A stretch of 64,000 nucleotides of DNA from Henricia sp. BOLD:AAB3569. Taxonomy: Eukaryota > Echinodermata > Asteroidea > Spinulosida > Echinasteridae. Both the position numbers and the translations under genes were made by a program. The stretch covers positions 37,619 to 101,618 of the forward strand of contig JBBELK010001378.1 of the NCBI GenBank assembly GCA_037783545.1, written 5' to 3'. Under the pieces are notes generated by a model that did no database searches, had not been told where the DNA came from, and was given only the letters and a program-made list of their open reading frames with translations. Numbering within the stretch: position 1 is the stretch's first letter; each line of letters begins with the position of its first letter. Of the stretch, positions 1-10,712 are shown piece by piece.

Positions 1-1
1 G

Positions 2-3000
2 ACAAATTATAATCATTACTGCAATTGTTCAGATTGCCCAAAGGGTAAGGAAACAGTGGCATTTATGGTTTCACATGCTCTCCCCTCTCTAAGTAATTGT
101 TGTAGGGAAGATGACCACGTCACCCTCAAATGTGGACACCAACTTCCCATCATGAGTGCGGTCTGCCGAGAGCATCACACTGGTATGCCAGTGAAAGAAG
201 GGCGAGTCGGTATACAGCCAGTATCCGTGCTAAGGGACAGTGGTTGCAGTGGTGTCGTCGTACGACAGAGCCTAGTTTCGGACAACCAATTCACAGGTGA
301 GCAAAGAGCATGTGTGTTGATAGATGGAACAATTAGGAAATCTCCGGTAGCAAAGATCTGTATTGACACTCCCTTCTATCGTGGCGAAGTTGAGGCTATC
401 TGTATGAAAAAGCCTGTGTATGATGTCATTTTGGGTAATGTTCCGGGAATTCGGGATCCTACCGATCCTGACCCAAATTGGCACCCTGAACAGTGTACTA
501 GTTCTGACCTTGTGTTAGCTGTTCAGACGAGAGCTCAAAGGGCTGCGGAGAAAAAACCTGTTAAGTCTTTGAAAGTTCCAAGCTGCATTTCAGATGATAT
601 CACTGCAGAGGACCTTAAAATTGCACAGGAGTCTGACCCCACATTGCATCGATGTAGAGAATTGGCTAAGGATAGTGAAGTGAAAATTGGTCAAAATGGC
701 CATTCGTCCCAGTTCCTAATCCGAAAGGGTATTTTGTACCGCCAGTTTCAGTCACCGGCTGTTGACAATAATAATGTATTTTTGCAGGTAGTGGTACCTA
801 CAACATACAGGTTCCAGGTCATGAAACTAGCACACGAGTCTCTCTTTGGAGGGCACCTTGGAACGCAGAAGACTTGCGACAGGGTAACTACCAACTTCTT
901 TTGGCCAGGTATCCATGCTTCCATACGGCGTTTTGTCAAGTCATGTGACATCTGCCAACGCACTTGTCCGAAAGGAAAAGTTTCTAAACTACCACTTGGA
1001 AGAATGCCACTGATAGATGCACCGTTCCAGCGGATCGCTGTGGACATTGTTGGTCCAATACATCCAGCTACGGATAGGGGTAATAGGTTCATATTAACCG
1101 TTGTTGACTATGCCACCCGATACCCTGAAGCTGTACCACTTCGTAACATCGAAACACCCACAGTGGCGGAAGCATTAGTTGACATCTTCTCGAGAGTGGG
1201 GGTGCCGCAAGAAATCCTTAGTGATCAGGGTTCCCAATTCATGTCCGGTCTGATGCGAGAAGTAAGTCGTCTGCTATCTCTAAAACAACTAACCACAACG
1301 CCATACCATCCGTCTTGCAATGGCTTAGTGGAACGATTTAACGGCACACTTAAGCAGATGCTAAAGAAGATGAGCTGTGAGAGACCAAAGGATTGGGACA
1401 GATATGTTGGAGCTTTACTTTTTGCGTATCGGGAAGTCCCTCAGGCGAGTCTAGGCTTTTCCCCGTTTGAGCTCCTCTATGGGAGAACAGTTAGAGGACC
1501 CATGTCGATCTTAAGAGACCTGTGGACCGGTGAGGCCAAAGAGGAAGACACTAGAACCACTTACCAGTATGTGATAGATCTGAAGAATCGCTTAAAGGAG
1601 ACGTGTGAGTTGGCACAGCAGAGTCTGAAAAAAGCCCAGACGCGTCAGAAGACTTATTATGACAAACGGACCAGGGAAAGACGATTCAAGGTAGGTGATG
1701 AAGTTTTGCTACTTTTACCAACTAATAGCAATAAACTCCTCCTACAGTGGAAAGGACCATTCCCTATTGTAGCCAGACAAGGTAACCTAGATTATCAAAT
1801 TGACATGATCGGAACCATCAAGACTTTTCATGCAAATATGCTTAAGTTGTATGTTCGCAGGGAAGAAGTTGCCAGCCAAGAGCCAGTGGACCTAGGATGT
1901 GTGTCAGTCATCGTTGATGAAGCGGGTGAACTGGATAACGAGCCCCTGTTGCATTCGCCTGTTCTCGAGGCAAAGGAGTCAGTAGGTGATGTTGTAGTTG
2001 ACCCTGAACTAACTGCACATCAGGAACGGGAAGTAGGAGCACTTCTCGGTGAGTATCCAAATGTTCTAACTGACCTTCCTGGTAGGACCACAGTCGGGGA
2101 ACATGATATCAAAATGACAACAGGTGACCCAATTAGATCCAAGCCATATCCATTACCTTTCGCAATGAGGGATATAGTTAGGGAAGAAGTGACACAGATG
2201 CAGAAACTGAAAGTCATCGAGCAATCCGAATCCCCATATGCATCGCCAATAGTTTTGGTAGAAAAGAAAGACGGAACCAAGCGGTTTTGTATAGATTTTA
2301 GAGGTTTGAACCGCATAACTATATTTGATGCTGAACCACTCCCTGTACCAGATGAAATATTTGCCTCACTTGCCCAGGACAGATACTTCAGTAAGTTTGA
2401 CTTAACAAAAGGATATTGGCAAATTCCTATGAGACAAGAAGCCAGACAGGCCACCGCTTTTCTGACACCTGATGGATTATTTCAGTTTTGCACCATGCCT
2501 TTTGGCTTAGTCAACGCCCCTGCAACATTCAGCAGAATAATGAGGAGAGTATTGAAAGGCCTAAAGCATACAGATAATTTCATTGACGACATCTTGATAC
2601 ATACGCCAAACTGGGATAGTCATATTGTAGCATTACGGGCACTCTTAGAACGTCTGCAGTCTTGTCAGTTAACAGCAAAACCAAGTAAGTGTGTGGTAGG
2701 AGCACAGAGGCTGGAATTTCTGGGACACATTGTTGGCCAGGGGCATCTCAAACCTCTACCAGACAAAATAAAACACATCCAAGAAGCTCAACGGCCTACG
2801 ACCAAGAAGCAGCTAAGATCCTTTTTGGGCTTGGCCGGTTATTACCGGAAGTTTATTCCCAATTTTGCTGCCTTGGCAGTACCTTTGACAGACATGACAC
2901 GAGCGAAAGAGCCAAACCGGATCACATGGGGTGAAAGTCAGGAGAGGGCATTTAACACACTCAAGACGAAGTTATCCACGAGTCCAATCCTTCAGCTTCC

Positions 3001-3400
3001 AGACTGCTCGAAGCCCTTCATCATTCGCACCGATGCATCCATGACGGGTGTGGGAGCTGTTTTGCTTCAAGAACAAGATGAAACAAATCAAACTTTTCCA
3101 GTGGCATATGCAAGCATGAAACTGCTACCACGGGAAAGGGCTTACGCTGTCATCGAGAAAGAGTGTCTAGCTGTTGTATGGGGGATCCAGAAATTTGAAC
3201 CCTATCTCTATGGCCGTGAATTTGTTCTTCAAACCGACCACCAGTCCTTGACCTACTTGCAGCGAGCAAAGTTGGCAAACGCAAGGATAATGCGTTGGGC
3301 ACTAGCGCTTCAACCCTATAGGTTCAGAGTCGAGTATATTAAAGGCTCTCAGAATATAGGTGCTGACTACTTGAGTCGAAGCGAAGGTACAGGTGAGTAG
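2..3400 (+). CDS. pol: Retrotransposon Pol polyprotein (PR-IN-RT-RH), open at 5' end
   Basis: The frame is open from base 2 (no start seen; an in-frame GTG at 56 is not a credible start) to a stop at 3398-3400. Numbering from base 56, residues 61-63 are DSG of a retropepsin-like protease with a later ILG motif. Next come an HHCC zinc finger (GGHLG, then CDICQ) and an integrase core with its D, D and E (AVDIVG, SDQGSQF, LVERFNGTLK). Reverse transcriptase follows (FCIDFRGLN, FDLTKGYWQIPM, MPFGLVNAPATF, active site FIDD at residues 842-845), then RNase H (RTDAS, EKECLA, QTDHQSL). FIDD replaces the usual Y/F-x-DD tyrosine, as in many gypsy elements. No internal stops were seen. It should copy element RNA to DNA and integrate it, if gag is intact outside the window. 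Confidence 0.93.
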   Translation, partial: TNYNHYCNCSDCPKGKETVAFMVSHALPSLSNCCREDDHVTLKCGHQLPIMSAVCREHHTGMPVKEGRVGIQPVSVLRDSGCSGVVVRQSLVSDNQFTGEQRACVLIDGTIRKSPVAKICIDTPFYRGEVEAICMKKPVYDVILGNVPGIRDPTDPDPNWHPEQCTSSDLVLAVQTRAQRAAEKKPVKSLKVPSCISDDITAEDLKIAQESDPTLHRCRELAKDSEVKIGQNGHSSQFLIRKGILYRQFQSPAVDNNNVFLQVVVPTTYRFQVMKLAHESLFGGHLGTQKTCDRVTTNFFWPGIHASIRRFVKSCDICQRTCPKGKVSKLPLGRMPLIDAPFQRIAVDIVGPIHPATDRGNRFILTVVDYATRYPEAVPLRNIETPTVAEALVDIFSRVGVPQEILSDQGSQFMSGLMREVSRLLSLKQLTTTPYHPSCNGLVERFNGTLKQMLKKMSCERPKDWDRYVGALLFAYREVPQASLGFSPFELLYGRTVRGPMSILRDLWTGEAKEEDTRTTYQYVIDLKNRLKETCELAQQSLKKAQTRQKTYYDKRTRERRFKVGDEVLLLLPTNSNKLLLQWKGPFPIVARQGNLDYQIDMIGTIKTFHANMLKLYVRREEVASQEPVDLGCVSVIVDEAGELDNEPLLHSPVLEAKESVGDVVVDPELTAHQEREVGALLGEYPNVLTDLPGRTTVGEHDIKMTTGDPIRSKPYPLPFAMRDIVREEVTQMQKLKVIEQSESPYASPIVLVEKKDGTKRFCIDFRGLNRITIFDAEPLPVPDEIFASLAQDRYFSKFDLTKGYWQIPMRQEARQATAFLTPDGLFQFCTMPFGLVNAPATFSRIMRRVLKGLKHTDNFIDDILIHTPNWDSHIVALRALLERLQSCQLTAKPSKCVVGAQRLEFLGHIVGQGHLKPLPDKIKHIQEAQRPTTKKQLRSFLGLAGYYRKFIPNFAALAVPLTDMTRAKEPNRITWGESQERAFNTLKTKLSTSPILQLPDCSKPFIIRTDASMTGVGAVLLQEQDETNQTFPVAYASMKLLPRERAYAVIEKECLAVVWGIQKFEPYLYGREFVLQTDHQSLTYLQRAKLANARIMRWALALQPYRFRVEYIKGSQNIGADYLSRSEGTGE

Positions 3401-3530
3401 AGTTCTGTTCTTTTTCCACAGAATTTAGATGTATTTAGACCAGTGTAACCATTTTTTATTTGTATTTATGCAGGTATGAAGGACAGTGCCATCTGTTTGA
3501 CTTAAAATGTTTTGAGGTAAAACATTTTTA

Positions 3531-3543
3531 AAGAGGGGGTAAA
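3531..3543 (+). other. Polypurine tract
   Basis: A purine-rich run (AAAGAGGGGG, then TAAA) lies directly before the TGTAACG that opens the LTR. This is the expected plus-strand primer site of an LTR retrotransposon. Confidence 0.65.
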
Positions 3544-5001
3544 TGTAACGGTCAGTTTCCAGTTGCCCTTTAAAGAATAATTAGAGATAATGATATGCAA
3601 CTTTTCTATAAGGAATTTTTAATAAGTAATAGGGTGACCCACATTCCTTCAGTTGTACATAAAGCACATACTCTGCATTCCTGAGTTAGGGGGGGGCTTC
3701 TTTGTGTTTAGGCACAGGATGGGTGCCTGGGTGTGAATGGCATGCATGGGTGTGCATAGGTGAATGGGTGTAAATGGACCCATTGTGAATGGGTGTGCAG
3801 TGATGTGTGTGTAATTGGGGTGTGGCTGGACACACTCTGTTCTGAGAGTTCACCAGAGGCACTGGTTATCAACACTGCTGCTGCTGTTGCCTTGTGCAAG
3901 CTATAGCATCAGAGTATTTAGACTCTGTCTGCGAAACACAACCTTGTTAGCCAAGGCTTTGCTAGGCGTATCCTCCAGCATTTTTACATCGTTGTTGGCC
4001 AGTGGTAGTTTGTTGGGGCATTCAGGCTCCTATGGCGGCGCGCTGGTGAGCTGGATCGGATGACGGGGAAAAGTGCTGCAAAACCGTAAGTTTATACTTA
4101 TTTCCTTTTCTCAATCATGTGAACATTAATTTGGTGTTACTTATATCAATCCGATGGTTGTAATTTACTTTTTATTTTACGTAAGTATTTTGAAATGATT
4201 TGAATTACTATTTTAGAAATTGGTCCTTTACTGTGTAATTCTCAGATAGCCTAAACGTCTGGGGTTTCAGCACACACACACTCTCGGAGTGAAACAACCC
4301 TGACAAGAACCAGTCGTGACTAGGAGCGACAAGACAAGGGGATAGTACCACAATCAAGGACAGGGAACCAGTCGCGTGTCATCATCAGGAGCGGCAATCC
4401 CTTCATTTCCCCGACATCGAACGACACCAATCAAGGCCAGGGTTGGACTTTTGTTTTTAACCACTGTACGCGCAATGAACACTTGTGAAGAAATGAACTG
4501 ATTATTAGTTGAACGTTCACCATAAAGAAATTAAGTGGCGTTAACCATTTTGTTAGTGAGAAGAAACCAATAGTATATGTGTAAGTGTAAATAAGTGTAG
4601 CTTTGGAAAGAAAGCGAAGTGTCGTGACTAAGGAGTAACAAATGGTGTAAATTTGAAGTGTGGTTTTGGTAACCAAGCCAAGTGGTGTTAGTCAAAGAGA
4701 AAACATGGTGTAAAGGCAGTTACTGTTAGTGAAGGGTAAAAGCAAATAGAGGTGTTATTGCTTTGCCACACCTAAAATACAGGTGAAGTGGACGAGACCG
4801 AGATTTATTGATTGTATCCTGGGTGGATATTTAAAATAAGGAAGCCAGAGTAATATTGATTTTGTTTGAAAAACACTATTTTGGGTTTTATAAATTTGTG
4901 TAAATTTAAAGTTGTACATTGACCGCATGAAATTATACAATAAATAGGTGTACGGGAGTCAAGTATCCTTGTGTTTTATTTGAGTTGACGACAGCGTGAC
5001 A
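3544..5001 (+). repeat. 3' LTR of the Gmr1-like element
   Basis: The segment starts TGTAACG and ends CGTGACA, a near-perfect terminal inverted repeat (6 of 7), directly after a polypurine tract and directly before satellite sequence. At 1458 bp it is long for the class. It holds a degenerate GGGTG-rich simple-repeat patch at 3718-3830 and a poly(A) signal near the end. The matching 5' LTR is outside the window, so age cannot be estimated. The target-site duplication would begin with GAAGG at 5002. Confidence 0.8.
4939..4944 (+). promoter_or_regulatory. Poly(A) signal AATAAA in the LTR
   Basis: AATAAA lies about 60 bp before the LTR end and is followed by a T/G-rich stretch (GTGTTTTATTTGAG). 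It is positioned as an R/U5 processing signal. Confidence 0.5.
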
Positions 5002-5029
5002 GAAGGAAAAGAATTAAAAAAAAAATAAA

Positions 5030-6468
5030 CTAGAAATGTGTTCGTTGAAAACGAACACATGGCTGTTCCCCTCCTTTTTATAAACATATGTGGTGTTCGG
5101 GATGACCTTTGTTAGTGATTGTATATGAAGAAATCACGATCGTATGTCAAACGGTTGAGTTTTTATCGATTTTTAAATATTGAATATTATTACATGCCAC
5201 TTTAATCTGACATGTAGGGAAGGTCAAAGGTGTTGCTATATGTTTGGATACCCCACCCTAGTCGAAGTGTAACACAGTTGACCCCATCGTGATATATTGT
5301 ACCCCTTTCAAATGGCAAGGCAAAATCTGTTTGACCAATAGGAAACGAGGTCAAAGGTCAAGCCATGTGCGCATCTTAAAGACATTTGTTAGTGATCGTA
5401 TATGCAGAAGGAATCAAATTTGTAGGTCAAACGGTAGATTTTTTATTGATTTTTGAATATTTAATTACGTAATCATCTTGTCGCTAGAGGGCGCTATTTC
5501 CTACGATGACGTCATCACTTATATTTTTGGAAAGCTTAAGGGCCTCTGGTAATAACACCATTGACCCTATCTCAATACCTCCTTTCACTTTCAAACTAAG
5601 GGCCACTTCCGGTTTCGACCGGAAGTGAGCAAGGTCAAAGGTCACGGCCATATTTTTTGGATACACCACCCTAGGTCCAAGTGTAATACAGTTGACCACA
5701 TCCAGATATCTTGTACCACTTTCAAATGGCAAGGCAAAATCTGTTAGACCAATAGGAAACGAGGTCAAAGGTCAAGCCCTGTGCGCATCTTAAAGACATT
5801 TGTTAGTGATCGTATATGCCACAGGAATCAAGATCGTAGGTCAAACAGTTGATTTTTTATTGATTTTTGAATATTTAATTACGTAATCATCTTGTCGGTA
5901 GAGGGCGCTATTTCGTACGATGACGTCATCACTTATATTTTTGGAAAGCTTAAGGGCCTCTGGTAATAACACCATTGACCCCATCTCAATACCTCCTTTC
6001 ACTTTCAAACTAAGGGCCACTTCCGGTTTCGACCGGAAGTGAGCAAGGTCAAAGGTCACAAAAATATTTTTTAGATACCCCACCCAAGTCGAAGTGTAAC
6101 ACAAGTGACTTTGTCCAAATATCTTGCACCACTTTCAAATGGCAAGGCGAAATCTGTTAGACCAATAGGAAACGAGGTCAAAGGTCAAGGGGTGTGCGCA
6201 TCTCAAAGACCTTTGTTAGTCATCGTATATGCCGAAGGAATCAAGATCGTAGGTCAAACGGTTGATTTTTTATTGATTTTTGAATATTTAATTTATTAAA
6301 CTTCATGCCCCTTTAATCTGACACGTGATGACGTCATCATGACGTCATTAGTACTGTGCACAACTTCACATAGTGACCAATGTCCATGTGAAGTTTGAAG
6401 TCAATCATGAATGTGCAACTGCCCGAAATAGCGTCCGAAAAAAGTGGAAGAAGGAAAAGAAAAATAAA
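5030..6468. repeat. Satellite unit 1 (two 414-bp modules)
   Basis: 1439 bp. Modules start near 5487 and 5900. The linker to the next unit is short and A-rich. The left side of this unit is joined to the retrotransposon LTR through 28 bp of linker. Confidence 0.9.
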
Positions 6469-7911
6469 CTAGACCTGTGTTCGTTCTTGACAACGAACAC
6501 ATGGCTGTTCCCCTCCTTTTTATAAACATATATGGTGTTCGGGATGACCTTTGTTAGTGATCGTATATGAACAAAATCACGATCGTAGGTCAAACGGTCG
6601 AGTTTTTATCGATTTTTAAATATCGAATTTTATTACATGCCCCTTTAATCTGACATGTAGGGAAGGTCAAAGGTGTTGATATATGTCTGGATACCCCACC
6701 CTAGTCGAAGTGTAACACAGTTGACCCCATCGTGATATATTGTACCCCTTTCAAATGGCAAGGCAAAATCTGTTTGACCAATAGGAAACGAGGTCAAAGG
6801 TCAAGCCATGTGCGCATCTTAAAGACATTTGTTAGTGATCGTATATGCAGAAGGAATCAATTTCGTAGGTCAAACGGTAGATTTTGTATTGATTTTTAAA
6901 TATTTAATTACGTAATCATCTTGTCGCTAGAGGGCGCTATTTCGTACGATGACGTCATCTCTTATATTTTTGGAAAGCTTAAGGGCCTCTGATAATAACA
7001 CCATTGACCCTATCTCAATACCTCCTACCACTTTCAAACTAAGGGCCACTTCCGGTTTCGACCGGAAATGAGCAAGGTCAAAGGTCACGACCATATTTTT
7101 TGGATACACCACCCTAGGTCTAAGTGTAATACAATTGACCACATCCAGATATCTTGTACCACTTTCAAATAGCAAGGCAAAATCTGTTTGACCAATAGGA
7201 AACGAGGTCCAAGGTCAAGGGGTGTGCGCATCTCAAAGACCCTTGTTAATCATCGTATATGGCGAAAGAATCAAGATCGTAGGTCAAACGGTTGATTTTG
7301 TATTGATTTTCCAATATTTCATTACGTAATCATCTTGTCGCTAGAGGGCGCTATTTCGTACGATGACGTCATCACTTATATTTTTGGAAAGCTTAAGGGC
7401 CTCTGGTAATAACACCATTGACCCTATCTCAATACCTCCTACCACTTTCAAACTAAGGGCCACTTCCGGTTTCGACCGGAAATGAGCAAGGTCAAAGGTC
7501 ACCAACATATTTTTTACATACCCCACCCTAGTCGAAGTGTAACACAAGTGACTTTGTCCAAATATCTTGCACCACTTTCAAATGGCAAGGCAAAATCTGT
7601 TTGACCAATAGGAAACGAGGTCAAAGGTCAAGGCGTGTGCGCATCTTAAAGACTTTTGTTAGTCATCGTATATGGCGAAGGAATCAAGATCGTAGGTCAA
7701 ACGGTTGAATTTTTATTGATTTTTGAATATTTAATTTATTAAACTTCATACCCCTTTAATCTGACACGTGATGACGTCATCATGACGTCATTAGTACTGT
7801 GCACAACTTCACATAGTGACCAATGTCCATGTGAAGTTTGAAGTCAATCATCAATGTGCAAGTGTCCGAAATAGCGTCTGAAAAAAGTGGAAGAAGTAAA
7901 AGAATAAAAAA
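6469..7911. repeat. Satellite unit 2 (two modules)
   Basis: 1443 bp. Modules near 6929 and 7343. The terminal hairpin has the 6-base loop CTTGAC. Nearly identical to unit 8 at 15324-16766. Confidence 0.9.
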
Positions 7912-8940
7912 CTAGACCTGTGTTCGTTCTTGACAACGAACACATGGCTGTTCCCCTCCTTTTTATAAACATATATGGTGTTCGGGATGACCTTTGTTAG
8001 TGATCGTATATGAATAAATCACGATCGTAGGTCAAACGGTTGAGTTTTTATCTATTTTTAAATATTGAATATGATTACATGCCCCTTTAATCTGACATGT
8101 AGGGAAAGTCAAAGGTGTTGCTATATGTTTGGATACCCCACCCTAGTCGAAGTGTAACACAGTTGACCCCATCGTGGTATATTGTACCCCTTTCAAATGG
8201 CAAGGCAAAATCTGTTTGACCAATAGGAAACGAGGTCAAAGGTCAAGCCATGTGCGCATCTTAAAGACATTTGTTAATGATCGTATATGCAGAAGGAATC
8301 AAATTCGTAGGTCAAACGGTAGATTTTATATTGATTTTTGAATATTTATTTACGTAATCATCTTGTCGCTAGAGGGCGCTATTTCGTACGATGACGTAAT
8401 TACTTATATTTTTGGAAAGCTTAAGGGCCTCTGATAATAACACCATTGACCCCATCTCAATACCTCCTACCACTTTCAAACTAAGGGCCACTTCCGGTTT
8501 CGACCGGAAGTGAGCAAGGTCAAAGGTCACAAAAATATTTTTTAGATACCCCACCCTAGTCGAAGTGTAACACAAGTGACTTTGTCCAAATATCTTGCAC
8601 CACTTTCAAATGGCAAGGCAAAATCTGTTTGACCAATAGGAAACGAGGTCAAAGGTCAAGGGGTGTGCGCATCTCAAAGACCTTTGTTAGTCATCGTATA
8701 TGCCGAAGGAATCAAGATCGTAGGTCAAACGGTTGATTTTTTATTGATTTTTGAATATTTAATTTATTAAACTTCATACCCCTTTAATCTGACACGTGAT
8801 GACGTCATCATGACGTCATTAGTACTGTGCACAACTTCACATAGTGACCAATGTCCATGTGAAGTTTGAAGTCAATCATCAATGTGCAAGTGTCCGAAAT
8901 AGCGTCTGAAAAAAGTGGAAGAAGTAAAAGAATAAAAAAA
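7912..8940. repeat. Satellite unit 3 (one module)
   Basis: 1029 bp, one module near 8371. It carries the private change GACGTAATTACTTAT, also seen in unit 9 (16767-17795), which marks the two as copies of one another. Confidence 0.9.
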
Positions 8941-10712
8941 CTAGAAATGTGTTCGTTGAAAACGAACACATGGCTGTTCCCCTCCTTTTTATAAACATAT
9001 GTGGTGTTCGGGATGACCTTTGTTAGTGATTGTATATGAATAAATCACGATCGTATGTCAAACGGTTGAGTTTTTATCGATTTTTAAATATTGAATATTA
9101 TTACATGCCACTTTAATCTGACATGTGGGGAAGGTCAAAGGTGTTGCTATATGTTTGGATACCCCACCCTAGTCGAAGTGTAACACAGTTGACCCCATCG
9201 TGATATATTGTACCCCTTTCAAATGGCAAGGCAAAATCTGTTTGACCAATAGGAAACGAGGTCAAAGGTCAAGCCATGTGCGCATCTTAAAGACATTTGT
9301 TAGTGATCGTATATGCAGAAGGAATCAAATTTGTAGGTCAAACGGTAGATTTTTTATTGATTTTTGAATATTTAATTACGTAATCATCTTGTCGCTAGAG
9401 GGCGCTATTTCCTACGATGACGTCATCACTTATATTTTTGGAAAGCTTAAGGGCCTCTGGTAATAACACCATTGACCCTATCTCAATACCTCCTTTCACT
9501 TTCAAACTAAGGGCCACTTCCGGTTTCGACCGGAAGTGAGCAAGGTCAAAGGTCACGGCCATATTTTTTGGATACACCACCCTAGGTCCAAGTGTAATAC
9601 AGTTGACCACATCCAGATATCTTGTACCACTTTCAAATGGCAAGGCAAAATCTGTTAGACCAATAGGAAACGAGGTCAAAGGTCAAGCCCTGTGCGCATC
9701 TTAAAGACATTTGTTAGTGATCGTATATGCCACAGGAATCAAGATCGTAGGTCAAACAGTTGATTTTTTATTGATTTTTGAATATTTAATTACGTAATCA
9801 TCTTGTCGGTAGAGGGCGCTATTTCGTACGATGACGTCATCACTTATATTTTTGGAAAGCTTAAGGGCCTCTGGTAATAACACCATTGACCCCATCTCAA
9901 TACCTCCTTTCACTTTCAAACTAAGGGCCACTTCCGGTTTCGACCGGTTTCGACCGGAAGTGAGCAAGGTCAAAGGTCACAAAAATATTTTTTAGATACC
10001 CCACCCTAGTCGAAGTGTAACACAAGTGACTTTGTCCAAATATCTTGCACCACTTTCAAATGGCAAGGCAAAATCTGTTAGACCAATAGGAAACGAGGTC
10101 AAAGGTCAAGGGGTGTGCGCATCTCAAAGACCTTTGTTAGTCATCGTATATGCCGAAGGAATCAAGATCGTAGGTCAAACGGTTGATTTTTTATTGATTT
10201 TTGAATATTTAATTTATTAAACTTCATGCCCCTTTAATCTGACACGTGATGACGTCATCATGACGTCATTAGTACTGTGCACAACTTCACATAGTGACCA
10301 ATGTCCATGTGCAGTTTGAAGTCAATCATCAATGTGCAAGTGCCCGAAATAGCGTCTGAAAAAAATGGAAGAAGGAAAAGAAAAAAAATAAAAATAAAAA
10401 AAAAAAAAATCTTAACGAAAACAAAGGCTGTTCCCAACCGTGTTGGAAGAGCCAAAAAAAAAAAAAAAAAAATCGTAACGAAAACAAAGGCTGTTCCGAC
10501 CCGAATCGGAACAGCCAAAAAAAAAAAAAAAATCTTAACGAAAACAAAGGCTGTTCCCAACCGTGTTGGAACAGCCAAAAAAAAAAAAAAACATCTTAAC
10601 GAAAACAAAGGCTGTTCCCAACCGTGTTGGAACAGCCAAAAAAATCGTAACGAAAACAAAGGCTGTTCCGACCCGAATCGGAACAACCAAAAAATAAAAA
10701 AAATAAAAAAAA
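8941..10712. repeat. Satellite unit 4 (two modules plus hairpin minisatellite)
   Basis: 1772 bp. Modules near 9397 and 9811. The second module has a 10-bp expansion of the CCGGTTTCGA palindrome near 9945, shared with unit 10. The linker holds five poly-A/hairpin repeats (10380-10712). Confidence 0.9.
10380..10712 (+). repeat. Poly-A/hairpin minisatellite, five repeats
   Basis: Five copies of a roughly 60-bp repeat: CTTAACGAAAACAAA, then a hairpin opening GGCTGTTCC and closing GGAACAGCC, then 7-18 A. Two copies use the variant stem GGCTGTTCCGA/TCGGAACAGCC. Confidence 0.93.

Larger units (their letters stand above)
1..5001 (+). mobile_element. Gmr1-like Ty3/gypsy-class LTR retrotransposon, 3' part
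   Basis: The window opens inside pol and runs through the polypurine tract into a full 3' LTR. The gag region and 5' LTR lie outside the window. Pol domains are ordered protease, integrase, reverse transcriptase, RNase H; ordinary Ty3/gypsy elements carry integrase last. The altered order is the hallmark of the Gmr1-like group described from fishes, tunicates and echinoderms. The element ends at 5001 directly against satellite sequence (GAAGGAAAAGAA), so it inserted into the A-rich linker of a satellite unit. The frame is intact over more than 3.3 kb, which suggests a fairly recent insertion. Confidence 0.88.

Noticed and set aside
3708..4063. ORFs in the LTR
   Set aside because: They arise from the degenerate GGGTG-type simple repeat in the U3 region; no envelope-like or other domain.
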